Below are positions 8,699 through 17,269 of a stretch of 64,000 nucleotides of DNA, one piece after another. Origin of the DNA: a virus; the IMG/VR virus record IMGVR_UViG_3300024239_000355, positions 1 through 64,000 of that record. The stretch is one strand, 5' to 3'. The notes below the pieces were generated by a model. That model had not been told where the DNA came from. It searched no databases and saw nothing but the letters and a program-made list of their open reading frames with translations. Position 1 is the stretch's first letter. The number at the start of each line of letters is the position of its first letter. The position numbers were made by a program, and so were the translations under genes.

Positions 8699-9279
8699 GA
8701 TTCCATGATGCTTGGTGCGCTAGGGTTCCATGTGCCCCGGTTGAACACCGACTTGATCTGAACGGGGCTGAAAACTGCAAACGTGGTACAGGGAACTTTT
8801 TTTGCGCTTGCGCCATCCCGCCAGTCGAATACGTTTTTGACAATCAATCCATCATAGCCTTTTTGACGGGCATAATAAACCAACTCGGGCATTTCGTAGA
8901 ATTGTCCGCGATAATAAATGTCACGCCAATTCTCCTTCTTTGCATTGACTACCAGTGGTTTTACCATCCGTAGATACACCGGAAGCACATGCCCGCCATC
9001 GCGATAGTTAACTGACCAGTCAAGTGTTTTTCTCCCCGCATATCCAGACGCATTGTCGGGGTGGTCAGTGAAGAAATGTGTATCGGTGGTTGCTCCGGGG
9101 TACATCTGGGTATTTCCAACAGCCGGATCAAAAGCGTCGAATTCGTGCGTGGTGCCATGGTAGACCATGAGGGGTCTACCAGCATCATCCACGACTTTGC
9201 TTTTCCCGAACCATACCCAGAAGGCATCGTTAAGGTTAGGGCGAGTAAATTCTTCGGTGATGATTTCCCACATACGCAT
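8695..9279 (-). CDS. ADP-ribosyltransferase-like protein, tagged
   Basis: Tag MRMWEIITE, then RPNLNDAFWVWFGKSKVVD, PLMVYHGTTHEFDAF, THFFTDHPDNASGYA, YDGLIVKNVFD and FSPVQIKSVFNRGTW. These are the same blocks in the same order as in the gene at 13491, so the two are clear paralogues. TAAATA lies 5 nt before the ATG with no Shine-Dalgarno, so a leaderless mRNA is predicted. It overlaps the convergent ART gene by 4 nt. Confidence 0.75.
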   Translation of the reverse strand: MRMWEIITEEFTRPNLNDAFWVWFGKSKVVDDAGRPLMVYHGTTHEFDAFDPAVGNTQMYPGATTDTHFFTDHPDNASGYAGRKTLDWSVNYRDGGHVLPVYLRMVKPLVVNAKKENWRDIYYRGQFYEMPELVYYARQKGYDGLIVKNVFDWRDGASAKKVPCTTFAVFSPVQIKSVFNRGTWNPSAPSIMES

Positions 9280-9284
9280 GTTGG

Positions 9285-9290
9285 TATTTA
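9285..9290 (-). promoter_or_regulatory. Late-promoter motif overlapping a stop codon
   Basis: GCTAAATA on the minus strand; its TAA is the stop codon of the upstream topoisomerase gene. Gap of 5 nt to the ATG at 9279. Confidence 0.55.
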
Positions 9291-11546
9291 GCTATTGAGA
9301 GCTTTCTTTGCCAAATTAGTAGCAATGTTATTGACCGGAGCATCCCACCGTTGTTGGCGTTTAGTGCCCAAGCTGTGCCCGACAATCTTTGTAAGATCGA
9401 GCGCATCAATGTCAGGATGTACGTCCGCCATCGCATTCGCAACCAGACTATCAATCCCGGCTTCTGCTAACAACCGTGCAGCAATTTGTTCACGAACCGC
9501 CGCCTCGGTGCGTTCGGTGAGGAAATCGCGCATGACAGGAGAGGGCGGGATAACCTTTTCGGTGTATTCTACCATTTTATCATCCAACCAGTCCAAAAAC
9601 TGCGGCGTGGTCATGGCGTTCAGTTCTACACGCTTAGTCTGAAGCCAATCGCTCCATTCCCACTCAAGGTATTTGGCAACGGGATATCGACGTTTGATGT
9701 CATCTTCCGAACGGTATTCTTCTACCTGAAGTCCCATCGCCAATGCTTCGTCTGGGTCAAGACCGAGGTTGATCACATTTACTTTACGCGCTCTACGCGC
9801 CTTTGTTGCCTCAGTCAATGCCTGAAAAATCATGGTTCCGCTGGCATCAGCATCATGAATGCAGAAGAACCAAATTGGACCTTGACTTTCGTCGTCGCCC
9901 AGCAAATCAAGAAGGTCGCGGGCAGCACGAGATGCGAATCCCTTACTTGTCATTAGTGCGCAATCGTGCCGTTCGGGCCAACCCGCGTCACGAAGGATCG
10001 GGAAGAAACCTTCCTTCTCCGAGTACAGAATTTTATTGAACGTCCAGGCAGGGCGTGAGTACCGCTCGACATTGATTGTTCCAAGCGGGATTTCTTCGCC
10101 TGTGTGTGGGTGGTAAAGCGTACCACGCGGGTCACGATAAAGACCCGGAAGATCACCGTATTCCGCCTCATAATTGGTTATGACCGTTGCGAAATAGGTA
10201 TAGTCAGGTTCTTTACCAAATTCATCAATGACCGCAGGACGCACGGCGTAAAACAATTGTCGAAGAGAGTAGCGGTACTGTCCCCAGCCGCTCGCCTTTT
10301 CAATGGCATCCCACAGTACCCTTTCAATGATGCCTTTTTGCTTAGGCAGCGGGTCACCACTCGCATTCATGCGTTTGGCTTTCTTTGCCGCCGATCCGAT
10401 AACCTTGTGCAGCGGGTCGAGGAACCGCCGAAGATCGGGTTCTTTACCGTCCGTTGTGATTGGCATGTAAGGCGTAATCACATTGATCACGATGGATACG
10501 GTTTTCCGCCCCACCTCGAACGCATGTGCTAAGCCGCATCCAAAAATTCCCACTTTTGCGCTGGTGTGGCGACTAATGCTCACTTCACCGGTAATGGGGG
10601 TGTGATTCACAAGAACAGTAATGCTATCTTTGTCCTTGCCGTCGTCCTTACCAACCACGACTTCGATCACATATGGAACTTGGGCAGGTGTATGATGACC
10701 AACCTCAATCATCCCATTTTCAATGGCATAGCCGTATTCACCACCCCATTTTCCCATTTTCCCAAGCAACGATGGTTTGGGCGCGGGCGAAAGGTTGCGA
10801 AGTACGTGCAACAAAAGATCAGCATGATCGCGGGTGATTTTCGCACACGATATGCTCTTCTGACCGAAGCTCTCTTGAATTACGCTTGATGCAATGTTGT
10901 GGGTAATGTTGCGGAACAATACCAACAGATCGACCAACGACCGATCACCAGCGGCATTGCACATTTCATAAAAAGCATTGCGGTCATACCACCAGGGTGA
11001 AGTTCCACCCTGATAGCTGTTCCCCAATCCAGCAATGAAAATGGCGTATTTTGCCCACGCCAACGGATCGAACCGAGTTGGGATACTCGGTCCAAATTTC
11101 ACAGCAACCAATGTACCTTCGGTACGGGCGCATGGCTCGCTTGTTGCTTCGGTAGACCCATCATCGCAGGGTGTAAGGGTATGGCGCTCCCCATGTGTTT
11201 CCACATACAACGAGCCGTGTGATGCCAGAATGGCACCGGCAACCACACGCAAACCATTTCCTAACGCCCCGCGCGATGGAAGGCGAACCAACTTGGAAGA
11301 AGTTAGGGGACGGCGGATGGAAAAAAGGCGTGCAATACTTTCCGCACCACCATCGATACCGGGACCGGTATCTTCAATCATATACCAGCCGTCCTGTTCG
11401 AAGACGCGACAATCGCCGCAGGCGTCTAGGGCGTTATCCGCCAATTCCTTGACCACGAGTGCAGCCAACTTCATAAGCGGAACGCCAGCTTTCTGCCCTA
11501 GCGTTTCAAGATTTCGGAATAGGGTCCAATCTTCGCGTTCGAACAT
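9288..11546 (-). CDS. Single-chain type IIB topoisomerase (Topo VI B-A fusion, Topo VIII-like)
   Basis: N-terminal GHKL ATPase: KELADNALDACGDC (N box), MIEDTGPGIDGG (G1), SRGALGNGLRVV (G2). C-terminal Top6A/Spo11 half: YSLRQLFYAVRP places a Tyr in the catalytic R-x-L-F-Y position of the winged-helix domain, and FCIHDADASGTM is the Toprim DxD motif; an acidic residue occurs earlier in ILYSEKEG. At 752 aa it is far shorter than separate A plus B subunits, as in described Topo VIII fusions. Predicted to cut and pass DNA duplexes or act as a Spo11-like nuclease. A second topoisomerase gene, gyrase B, lies at 43623. Confidence 0.85.
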   Translation of the reverse strand: MFEREDWTLFRNLETLGQKAGVPLMKLAALVVKELADNALDACGDCRVFEQDGWYMIEDTGPGIDGGAESIARLFSIRRPLTSSKLVRLPSRGALGNGLRVVAGAILASHGSLYVETHGERHTLTPCDDGSTEATSEPCARTEGTLVAVKFGPSIPTRFDPLAWAKYAIFIAGLGNSYQGGTSPWWYDRNAFYEMCNAAGDRSLVDLLVLFRNITHNIASSVIQESFGQKSISCAKITRDHADLLLHVLRNLSPAPKPSLLGKMGKWGGEYGYAIENGMIEVGHHTPAQVPYVIEVVVGKDDGKDKDSITVLVNHTPITGEVSISRHTSAKVGIFGCGLAHAFEVGRKTVSIVINVITPYMPITTDGKEPDLRRFLDPLHKVIGSAAKKAKRMNASGDPLPKQKGIIERVLWDAIEKASGWGQYRYSLRQLFYAVRPAVIDEFGKEPDYTYFATVITNYEAEYGDLPGLYRDPRGTLYHPHTGEEIPLGTINVERYSRPAWTFNKILYSEKEGFFPILRDAGWPERHDCALMTSKGFASRAARDLLDLLGDDESQGPIWFFCIHDADASGTMIFQALTEATKARRARKVNVINLGLDPDEALAMGLQVEEYRSEDDIKRRYPVAKYLEWEWSDWLQTKRVELNAMTTPQFLDWLDDKMVEYTEKVIPPSPVMRDFLTERTEAAVREQIAARLLAEAGIDSLVANAMADVHPDIDALDLTKIVGHSLGTKRQQRWDAPVNNIATNLAKKALNS

Positions 11547-11571
11547 CTTTCACCTCTGCGTCAATTATATA

Positions 11572-12660
11572 CTACACGGAGGTTGAAGTCAAATCGTCGC
11601 CATTTGGTATCAGAATTGGTTCGAACTGCGTAACGTTCATATAGTCACCGGGTGCCGAAATCCGGAAGTTGGTGGTTGGGTTTCCGCATTTACTGCACTT
11701 GGTTGGGTCACGCCCTGGTGGAACGTTGCCTTCAAGGACATGGACGGTTTCGCAGTTGTTGCACGTGACAAGGCGGGGTTTGTGGGGATGGGGAACCTCA
11801 CCGACCGTCCGCTCGAACAGTCGAGTTGCGACATCCATTAGATGATCGCGCCATGCCAACTGTTCGATCCATTCAGTCGGGATACTGGACAGACCATAAA
11901 GTGATCCGGCGATTTGACCAGCAACCGCCGCCACGGTATCCGCATCAACCCCAAGATTGGCAGCAAGCAGCACCGCATCTTTGAAATTATCTGTCTGTCC
12001 TACCGCCCACTGTGCCGCTTCCAGTGTATGCACAACGAAACCAGTGGAATGAATATCGTCGCGTGACTTGGAAACAATTTCCATCGGGCACTGATAGCCC
12101 TTGCCCTGAATGTTGTTCACTATAATGTCAGACAGCGTGGTGACGGCAGTTAGAACCAGATTAGAGGCATGTGTAGTACGGCTGTGTTCGATGGACTTTG
12201 CACGTGCCATCTCGATATCGTCATGGAAGAAAATCGGTACGGGGGCAAGGCGCATGATCGAACCATTTCCGGATTCCTCTGGTTCGGTGCTTCCTGCGAG
12301 GGGGTTGCCGAAGAAGGGATTCCATGGGACATCGTTGCTGTATCGTTGTAATGCCCGCTTGACGGTAGCGCCCAGCCCAATTCCAATATTGGTATGGGTG
12401 TAATTGGCATTCCGTATCCAATCGACAAAGCGATCCATGATATCACGAGGATCAACGTCGCCTTTCGCCAGCACGCTATGGGCTAGTGCCAAAGCCATTG
12501 CCGTGTCATCGGTCCAATCGCCTGCCCGGAGCCTAAAATAACCGCCAGCACGCATGCCGGTCACCGGTTCGAACGTATCTCGCTTCAAGAATTCGACTGG
12601 GGCGCCGATTGCATCGCCCACAGCCAATCCGATGAAAGCGCCGAGTGCTTTATCCTTCAT
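11572..12660 (-). CDS. ADP-ribosylglycohydrolase (DraG/ARH family) with C-terminal zinc ribbon
   Basis: ARH motifs: GAFIGLAVGDAIGAPVEF at the N-terminus, RAGDWTDDTAMALALA (metal-binding T-D-D), GNGSIMRLAPVPI, and NLGVDADTVAAVAGQIAG (the second metal site, usually GGDxDT; here G-V-D-A-D-T). After about residue 285 a four-Cys ribbon is appended (CNNCETV ... CSKCGNP). Family knowledge: removes ADP-ribose from Arg or other acceptors. ATG 12660 has a GAGGA ribosome-binding site. Probably counteracts or resets ADP-ribosylation by the ART genes around it. Confidence 0.9.
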   Translation of the reverse strand: MKDKALGAFIGLAVGDAIGAPVEFLKRDTFEPVTGMRAGGYFRLRAGDWTDDTAMALALAHSVLAKGDVDPRDIMDRFVDWIRNANYTHTNIGIGLGATVKRALQRYSNDVPWNPFFGNPLAGSTEPEESGNGSIMRLAPVPIFFHDDIEMARAKSIEHSRTTHASNLVLTAVTTLSDIIVNNIQGKGYQCPMEIVSKSRDDIHSTGFVVHTLEAAQWAVGQTDNFKDAVLLAANLGVDADTVAAVAGQIAGSLYGLSSIPTEWIEQLAWRDHLMDVATRLFERTVGEVPHPHKPRLVTCNNCETVHVLEGNVPPGRDPTKCSKCGNPTTNFRISAPGDYMNVTQFEPILIPNGDDLTSTSV

Positions 12661-12766
12661 TTGCGTCCTCGCTGCCATGCTTCAATGATGAAACGTCGGG
12701 TGATGGTGAGAGAGTAATAATCTTTAATGGTTGGTCGTTTGATACCCGCTAAACGGCGTAATTCAT

Positions 12767-13228
12767 TTAATCTTCCCATTTTTCATCCAGTTCTTCCGAA
12801 TATTCATTGGACGCAACCAGTGGACCGCCATATTCCGGAAGATCATCTATCTTGAAATCAATGGACGAATAACTGAGCGTGATGTGGGGTTGGTATTCAT
12901 CCCAGTCCCATGATGCATTATAAGCACCCATCAGTTCTTGGTGGTGCTGCACGAGATCAGGAGAAACGAGTAACATCACCAATACATTCTTGTCTTCTCC
13001 AAACAAGTCAAACCCAGAAAATTTAATATCCCAATCAGGAATATTATTACCCAATGGTTCAAAATCAAAAACTGGTTTGCGTGAATAGAGAACCGTGGTG
13101 TGTATATCATCCCGACCAACCGGGTTGGGGATTTTGTTGTCGTTGATAAATTTCAGAATCGCATCAACGGTGGCATCGTTATACCGAACCCCGCAGAATA
13201 AACCCTTTTCAATTTCGGTTACTTTCAT
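12767..13228 (-). CDS. acb1: Anti-CBASS Acb1-like 2H phosphodiesterase
   Basis: Two H-x-T motifs: DDIHTTVLYSRKP near residue 41 and YQPHITLSYSS near 113; total 153 aa, the size of T4 gp57B/Acb1. The order GLFCGVRYN, short helix, HTT-VLYS, HIT-LSYS follows the Acb1 pattern as I recall it. Family knowledge: Acb1 hydrolyses the cyclic oligonucleotide messengers of CBASS defence. ATG 13228 has an agagga ribosome-binding site. The start MKVTEIEK superficially resembles the tag but is probably part of the fold. Confidence 0.7.
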   Translation of the reverse strand: MKVTEIEKGLFCGVRYNDATVDAILKFINDNKIPNPVGRDDIHTTVLYSRKPVFDFEPLGNNIPDWDIKFSGFDLFGEDKNVLVMLLVSPDLVQHHQELMGAYNASWDWDEYQPHITLSYSSIDFKIDDLPEYGGPLVASNEYSEELDEKWED

Positions 13229-13284
13229 CAATCATCCTCTTCGAATATTGTTGACCCAAAAACGTCGCGATAGTGGACACAACA

Positions 13285-13440
13285 TCAATAATGTTGATTA
13301 CCTTCGCGATCAACACTTTCCGAGACATAGATTGTGATGCGCTTTCCGGTATCCGGATTTTCGAGATAATAGATTACATCACCACAAGATTTAGAAAAAT
13401 CGGTGTATTCGCCATACGACCATCCAAATGCTGGTCGCAT
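13285..13440 (-). CDS. Small hypothetical protein, 51 aa
   Basis: ATG 13440 (MRPAFGWSYGE) follows a strong gagagg ribosome-binding site. Contains an ITIYVSES strand and ends NQHY. Divergent from the ART gene at 13491. Not recognised. Confidence 0.55.
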   Translation of the reverse strand: MRPAFGWSYGEYTDFSKSCGDVIYYLENPDTGKRITIYVSESVDREGNQHY

Positions 13441-13476
13441 GATCCTCTCAAAACACTCGATTGTCAATTTACTTCA

Positions 13477-13482
13477 TAAATA
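13477..13482 (+). promoter_or_regulatory. Late-promoter motif
   Basis: CATAAATAC, 8 nt before the ATG at 13491; no Shine-Dalgarno in between. Confidence 0.5.
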
Positions 13483-13490
13483 CAAACACT

Positions 13491-14180
13491 ATGAAAATAC
13501 GCGAAATCCTTGAAAATACACAACGTCCCAACCTCAATGATGCTTTCCGTCGATGGTTTGCTGGAAGTAAAGTAGTAGATGCAAAAGGCAATCCGCTGAT
13601 TGTTTATCATGGAACCAACCAGACGATTGATAAATTTGCTACTAGACGATTAGGTGCAAACACGGGAACTGTCAGTTCCAAAGCGTTCTTTTTCACCGAA
13701 CATCCAGCCGAAGCGGGGGAATATGCCGCGTTGTCGGCACGTCGTCAGGTTAGTAACGCAGAAGAACGTGAGGAAAAGGCAGCATATTTTCAACGAGAAA
13801 TTAATCGTGCATATGCACGCAATGACTTTGATCGTGCTGAGAAACTTACGCTTGAATATGAGGCGTCAGAACAAGAAGTATTTGATGGTCATGATATTGG
13901 CGCCAACATTCTCCCGGTGTATTTGTCTGTCAAAAATCCGTTCGTCTTTGATATGGAGGGGAAAGACCTTTATGCTCTTTCTGCTGCGATAGATCATGCC
14001 AAAACAAATGGTTATGATGGTATGCATCTTAAGAACGTTTTTGACCCGGTGGATGATCGTCCCGAAGCATTTAATACAATCCAGTGGATCGTTTTCAAAC
14101 CTACGCAGATCAAATCGATATTCAACCGAGGTACATGGAATGGTCGTAGTGCAAAGTTGAGTGAAATGCTACGGTCATGA
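13491..14180 (+). CDS. ADP-ribosyltransferase-like protein, tagged
   Basis: Tag MKIREILENT, then RPNLNDAFRRWFAGSKVVD, PLIVYHGTNQTIDKF, AFFFTEHPAEAGEYAA, a helical insertion (residues 82-130, not in the 8695 paralogue), NGYDGMHLKNVFDPVD and FKPTQIKSIFNRGTWNG. Classic H-G-T / F-F-T pattern of phage ARTs. The stop overlaps the ATG of the next gene (ATGA). Predicted to be packaged and injected. Confidence 0.8.
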   Translation: MKIREILENTQRPNLNDAFRRWFAGSKVVDAKGNPLIVYHGTNQTIDKFATRRLGANTGTVSSKAFFFTEHPAEAGEYAALSARRQVSNAEEREEKAAYFQREINRAYARNDFDRAEKLTLEYEASEQEVFDGHDIGANILPVYLSVKNPFVFDMEGKDLYALSAAIDHAKTNGYDGMHLKNVFDPVDDRPEAFNTIQWIVFKPTQIKSIFNRGTWNGRSAKLSEMLRS

Positions 14181-14605
14181 GAGTATGCGAAATCCTTACC
14201 GAGGCAAAAACCTATACAATACTGTCACGCAAACAGATATCCAGTCAGGAATGGCTTGGTGTATACCGCTTACACGATAACACCATACTCCACGTCACGG
14301 TCAAACCTCCGTACCGCGATGGCGATATCTATGTGAGTGCTGATGTTGGAACCGCTGAAGATAACCTGAAACACATCGGTTACTGTCTTTATCATCCAAA
14401 GACTAAAGCGGTTGAAGAGGTCGATGTGGACGAAGAATATCGACGGTGTGGGGTCGCAACTGTTATGTATGACCAGTTGGTTGCCTTGGGTTACAAAGTT
14501 CGTCCAGCCAAAGTACAAGAAATCGACGGAAAACTGTTCTGGGCGGATCGCAAAACCCGGCGTAAGTCGGTTGGAGTATTTACCCCGACAGAAGGATGCT
14601 CTTGA
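14177..14605 (+). CDS. Tagged GNAT-like protein, 142 aa
   Basis: Tag MRVCEILTEA with a possible cut after LTE. Residues 78-120 (VDVDEEYRRCGVATVMYDQL, then GKLFWADRK) match the GNAT acetyl-CoA loop and the following helix, and resemble the gene at 6670 (RRMGLLNAMYD ... AFWAARDK). As at 6670 it follows an ART gene with ATGA overlap, so ART plus GNAT-like pairs occur twice in the window. Confidence 0.55.
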   Translation: MRVCEILTEAKTYTILSRKQISSQEWLGVYRLHDNTILHVTVKPPYRDGDIYVSADVGTAEDNLKHIGYCLYHPKTKAVEEVDVDEEYRRCGVATVMYDQLVALGYKVRPAKVQEIDGKLFWADRKTRRKSVGVFTPTEGCS

Positions 14606-14657
14606 CAATAGGGGCTTTGCACGTCTAATTTGGATTAGACCAAGGCGTGAGGCGAAA

Positions 14658-14951
14658 ATGATCACGGTGGCTGATCTGAAGTATTCGGTCAAGGATATCA
14701 TTGCCCTGACCATGCATCCATTGTTCTCTGGTTTTACCGCCGCTACATGTTCGTGCGGCGCATCCGCGAACGTTATTACCACCGTCCCCGGCTGGTTTTG
14801 TCCGTGTGGGAAATATAACGGGTTGCCCTGGTATGAAGAAACGGTTCCCCATGCCAACCCCACGTTTGGTCCTTCTGCGCGTGTCATTCGCAATGGCATC
14901 CGTATCGGACGGCTCGTTACCACGGTGAAGAACTGGTGGAAAACGCAATGA
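14658..14951 (+). CDS. Small Cys-containing protein, 97 aa
   Basis: ATG 14658 has a gtgaggcg ribosome-binding site. Residues 29-54 hold a possible zinc ribbon (CSCGASANV ... WFCPCGKYNG). The C-terminus is basic (IRIGRLVTTVKNWWK). Overlaps the next start by ATGA. Function unknown. Confidence 0.6.
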   Translation: MITVADLKYSVKDIIALTMHPLFSGFTAATCSCGASANVITTVPGWFCPCGKYNGLPWYEETVPHANPTFGPSARVIRNGIRIGRLVTTVKNWWKTQ

Positions 14952-15037
14952 AATACTTCCTGCTCTTGGTGCTGGCTCTTGTGATGTTCCTGAATTGGAT
15001 CGGGAGCCATTTCGTTGCGTGTGGCTCGCCAGTCTGA
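14948..15037 (+). CDS. 29-aa membrane peptide
   Basis: Starts inside the previous stop (ATGA). Nearly all of MKYFLLLVLALVMFLNWIG is hydrophobic: one membrane segment with a short tail ending FVACGSPV. It overlaps the next membrane-protein frame. Could be a leader for translational coupling or a small lysis/membrane factor. Confidence 0.45.
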   Translation: MKYFLLLVLALVMFLNWIGSHFVACGSPV

Positions 15038-15405
15038 TTTATGAAGACCGAAATTACTTCGGATACTTCATGTTTGGCGGGGTCGCTTCGCTTGTCATAA
15101 CCGTGGTTGCTGCTTTGTTCACCACAAGGGTTTTGTCCGATAAGCGCCCACAATACCTGACGGCGGGCGTCTTTATTGCGGCGTATTGTTTGACACAGGT
15201 GGTCGGGATCAGGATGCATTACGAAGATGCGTCTGAGGGACCACGTTTATCAGCCTTGATGCGCGTCAATCAGGCATGTGAGCGCGATGCTACTCTCATC
15301 GGCTGTCCTGAAGCATTGGCACAGTGGAAGGCATGGGTTGCCTTAAATGATGCACGTACCCACCAAACCAATCAAAAAATCATCAATCGGTTAGCGAGTG
15401 AATAA
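14995..15405 (+). CDS. Small membrane protein, about 130 aa
   Basis: Two hydrophobic segments (FMFGGVASLVITVVAALF, then LTAGVFIAAYCLTQVVGI) and a soluble C-terminus with two Cys (QACERDATLIGCPEAL). No ATG precedes the first segment; initiation at TTG 14995 or GTG 15019, inside the upstream 29-codon frame, is likely and would depend on its translation. Topology and small size are compatible with a holin or antiholin, but no lysin neighbour is seen. Confidence 0.5.
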   Translation: MDREPFRCVWLASLIYEDRNYFGYFMFGGVASLVITVVAALFTTRVLSDKRPQYLTAGVFIAAYCLTQVVGIRMHYEDASEGPRLSALMRVNQACERDATLIGCPEALAQWKAWVALNDARTHQTNQKIINRLASE

Positions 15406-15591
15406 ATGTTGCATCATTAGGGGGTAATCTCTATAAGGAACGTTGGTGGCGACAACCAGCGTTCCTCCACCCCTTTGGGTAGTGAAAGTCGCGCTTCTAA
15501 CATGCGAACTCCTTTTCCATGACGGGGTTCGGGCAATGGAGGACACCCGAGAGTTTTACTCGCACCGTCATGTGTGAAAGGGTGTTTGCTT

Positions 15592-16476
15592 ATGTTTTCT
15601 ATTTCCAATACGACCGATGCCAAGGCTGCTGCCAAGCGCCTGCGTAACCGGCTTGCCCGTGAGGGTATCAACATCAGCAATTCGCTGGCTCTCGAAACTG
15701 TTTCCGCCATGATGAACCACAAGAACTGGAACGTCAGTGCGGCGTTGCTGGATCAGCCTGTCCGTATGGCAAGCCCATTCCTGGGTGTACAGCCGTGGGA
15801 GAACGCCTCCTACCACGTGGTCGAATATACCGGGGAACAGCCCCGCGTACCCGAAGACCTCATAAAATTGATGAGCAATGGACCGGTGGTTTTAGAAGGT
15901 CGCCCGGCGCCTGGGCGCCTAGCCCTCACGAAAGTGGGGTCGAAGGACGATATCCAAAATCTGTTCCATGTCCCTGACATTCGATCCGCCGAACGCCTCG
16001 CTCTGACCCTGTGTGATCGTCGGTTCTCGGCGGTTTTTGATCCCACCAAAGTGATGGTCACTGAACTTGGTAATGAGGACCGTTGGGTGGCGTTGTTCAT
16101 TATGATCAATCGGCAAGCGAACACGATTGCCGCTTGTACCCGCCGGGGTGCTGGGAATGTTGTGCTGGTGTCGAACAAGCTCTATGAGACGAAGCTAAAA
16201 CCATGTATCGAGAATAGTACGCTTGGTATATGGGATCGCAATGACCCGGTGCATGTACAAGAAGGTGATTACACCATGTACTGTACCATTAATGGCTCTT
16301 TAAAACTGTATGGGTCCGATCACATCCCCGAAAACCGCGTTTACGTGGCGTATAAAGGTGGGGAAGACGATGCGGGTGCCTACGTCTACGCGGATGGCGA
16401 AACCCTGTACATGCACACTCCAATTCGTGGATTGTGCAACCTCGACAACTTCATACGAGCCATCCACATCAAGTAA
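15592..16476 (+). CDS. Hypothetical protein, 294 aa
   Basis: Residues 1-50 (KAAAKRLRNRLAREGINIS, MMNHKNWNVSAALLD) resemble the short helical motif seen at the ends of some glyoxalase-like and plasmid proteins (H-x-x-W-N-x-L-S-A). The remainder is alpha/beta and unrecognised. ATG 15592 has an aaaggg ribosome-binding site. Followed by a bidirectional terminator. Confidence 0.7.
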   Translation: MFSISNTTDAKAAAKRLRNRLAREGINISNSLALETVSAMMNHKNWNVSAALLDQPVRMASPFLGVQPWENASYHVVEYTGEQPRVPEDLIKLMSNGPVVLEGRPAPGRLALTKVGSKDDIQNLFHVPDIRSAERLALTLCDRRFSAVFDPTKVMVTELGNEDRWVALFIMINRQANTIAACTRRGAGNVVLVSNKLYETKLKPCIENSTLGIWDRNDPVHVQEGDYTMYCTINGSLKLYGSDHIPENRVYVAYKGGEDDAGAYVYADGETLYMHTPIRGLCNLDNFIRAIHIK

Positions 16477-16479
16477 AAA

Positions 16480-16509
16480 ATTAAAGGGCACCGTAAGGTG
16501 CCCTTTCTT
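16480..16509. terminator. Bidirectional terminator
   Basis: aaagggcacc / ggtgcccttt hairpin with A/T tails between convergent genes. Confidence 0.8.
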
Positions 16510-16516
16510 TTCAGGC

Positions 16517-16681
16517 TTAGACGCCCGAGCCGCCGTCACCCCAGTTGTAGCGGGCGAAACGCCCGGCGGACTTGGCGAGCATGCTCACATCGCGACCGTT
16601 GCGCAGAGCGCGGTTGATGGCGTGCTTCTGAGCGCGACGAACGGTGCGACGAAAGATGGACTTGCCCTTACCCTTGGTCAT
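16517..16681 (-). CDS. Small basic protein, 54 aa
   Basis: MTKGKGKSIFRRTVRRAQKH start; strongly basic N-terminal half suggests nucleic-acid binding. ATG 16681 is preferred to upstream alternative starts. Not recognised. Confidence 0.6.
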   Translation of the reverse strand: MTKGKGKSIFRRTVRRAQKHAINRALRNGRDVSMLAKSAGRFARYNWGDGGSGV

Positions 16682-16756
16682 GACACGTCGTCCTGTGAAG
16701 TTGTTGACCCATTTTATACAGGTCAAAGTGGCGTTTGTCAAGTTCCCACAAAGAAA

Positions 16757-16762
16757 TAAATA
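16757..16762 (+). promoter_or_regulatory. Late-promoter motif giving a leaderless mRNA
   Basis: AATAAATACC; 5 nt between TAAATA and the ATG at 16768. Confidence 0.55.
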
Positions 16763-16767
16763 CCAGC

Positions 16768-17235
16768 ATGAGAATACACGAACTCTATGAAGATGCGGTC
16801 ACTTCACCAATGACCAAAAGCGATCATCCCTCATATAAATTTTGGGTCAATGCGGCTGGCGGCGACTTCATAAATTTCCCTGAATCGGATCAACATGCAT
16901 TGGTCGCGAAGGATTACCCTGATACGTTTGGGATCGAAGTCGCAGGGGATGAACGGTTTGAATACGAGGGTGAATGGTCCGACGCCATCATGCAGAAGAT
17001 GTTCGACCGTGGATGGGTACGTGGTGCCTATATCAATCGGCACCACCAACTGTTCTTACAATCCACCAATCTGGCGAACATCAAGAAAGTGGCGAGGCGT
17101 TTGTATGGTCTGATAACTCCGTTCGAAGTCATGATCGATGTCGGGGATAGTCTGACCAATTACGAGGCAACGTACTCGCTCTACAATTCCGACGAAATCG
17201 AACGTTTCATGAAGTTTGGGCGACTGCCCACATAA
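16768..17235 (+). CDS. Tagged hypothetical protein, 155 aa
   Basis: Tag MRIHELYEDA with a possible cut after LYE. Then an unrecognised globular protein (FINFPESDQHALVAKDYP, MFDRGWVRGAYINRHHQLF, SDEIERFMKFGRLPT). Predicted leaderless mRNA. Similar proteins are, to my knowledge, common in large phages without function. Confidence 0.7.
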   Translation: MRIHELYEDAVTSPMTKSDHPSYKFWVNAAGGDFINFPESDQHALVAKDYPDTFGIEVAGDERFEYEGEWSDAIMQKMFDRGWVRGAYINRHHQLFLQSTNLANIKKVARRLYGLITPFEVMIDVGDSLTNYEATYSLYNSDEIERFMKFGRLPT

Positions 17236-17236
17236 G

Positions 17237-17266
17237 AAAAAGGCGGGATTTTCTCCCGCCTTTCCC
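17237..17266. terminator. Bidirectional terminator
   Basis: aaaggcggga / tcccgccttt hairpin between convergent genes. Confidence 0.8.
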
Positions 17267-17269
17267 TCA

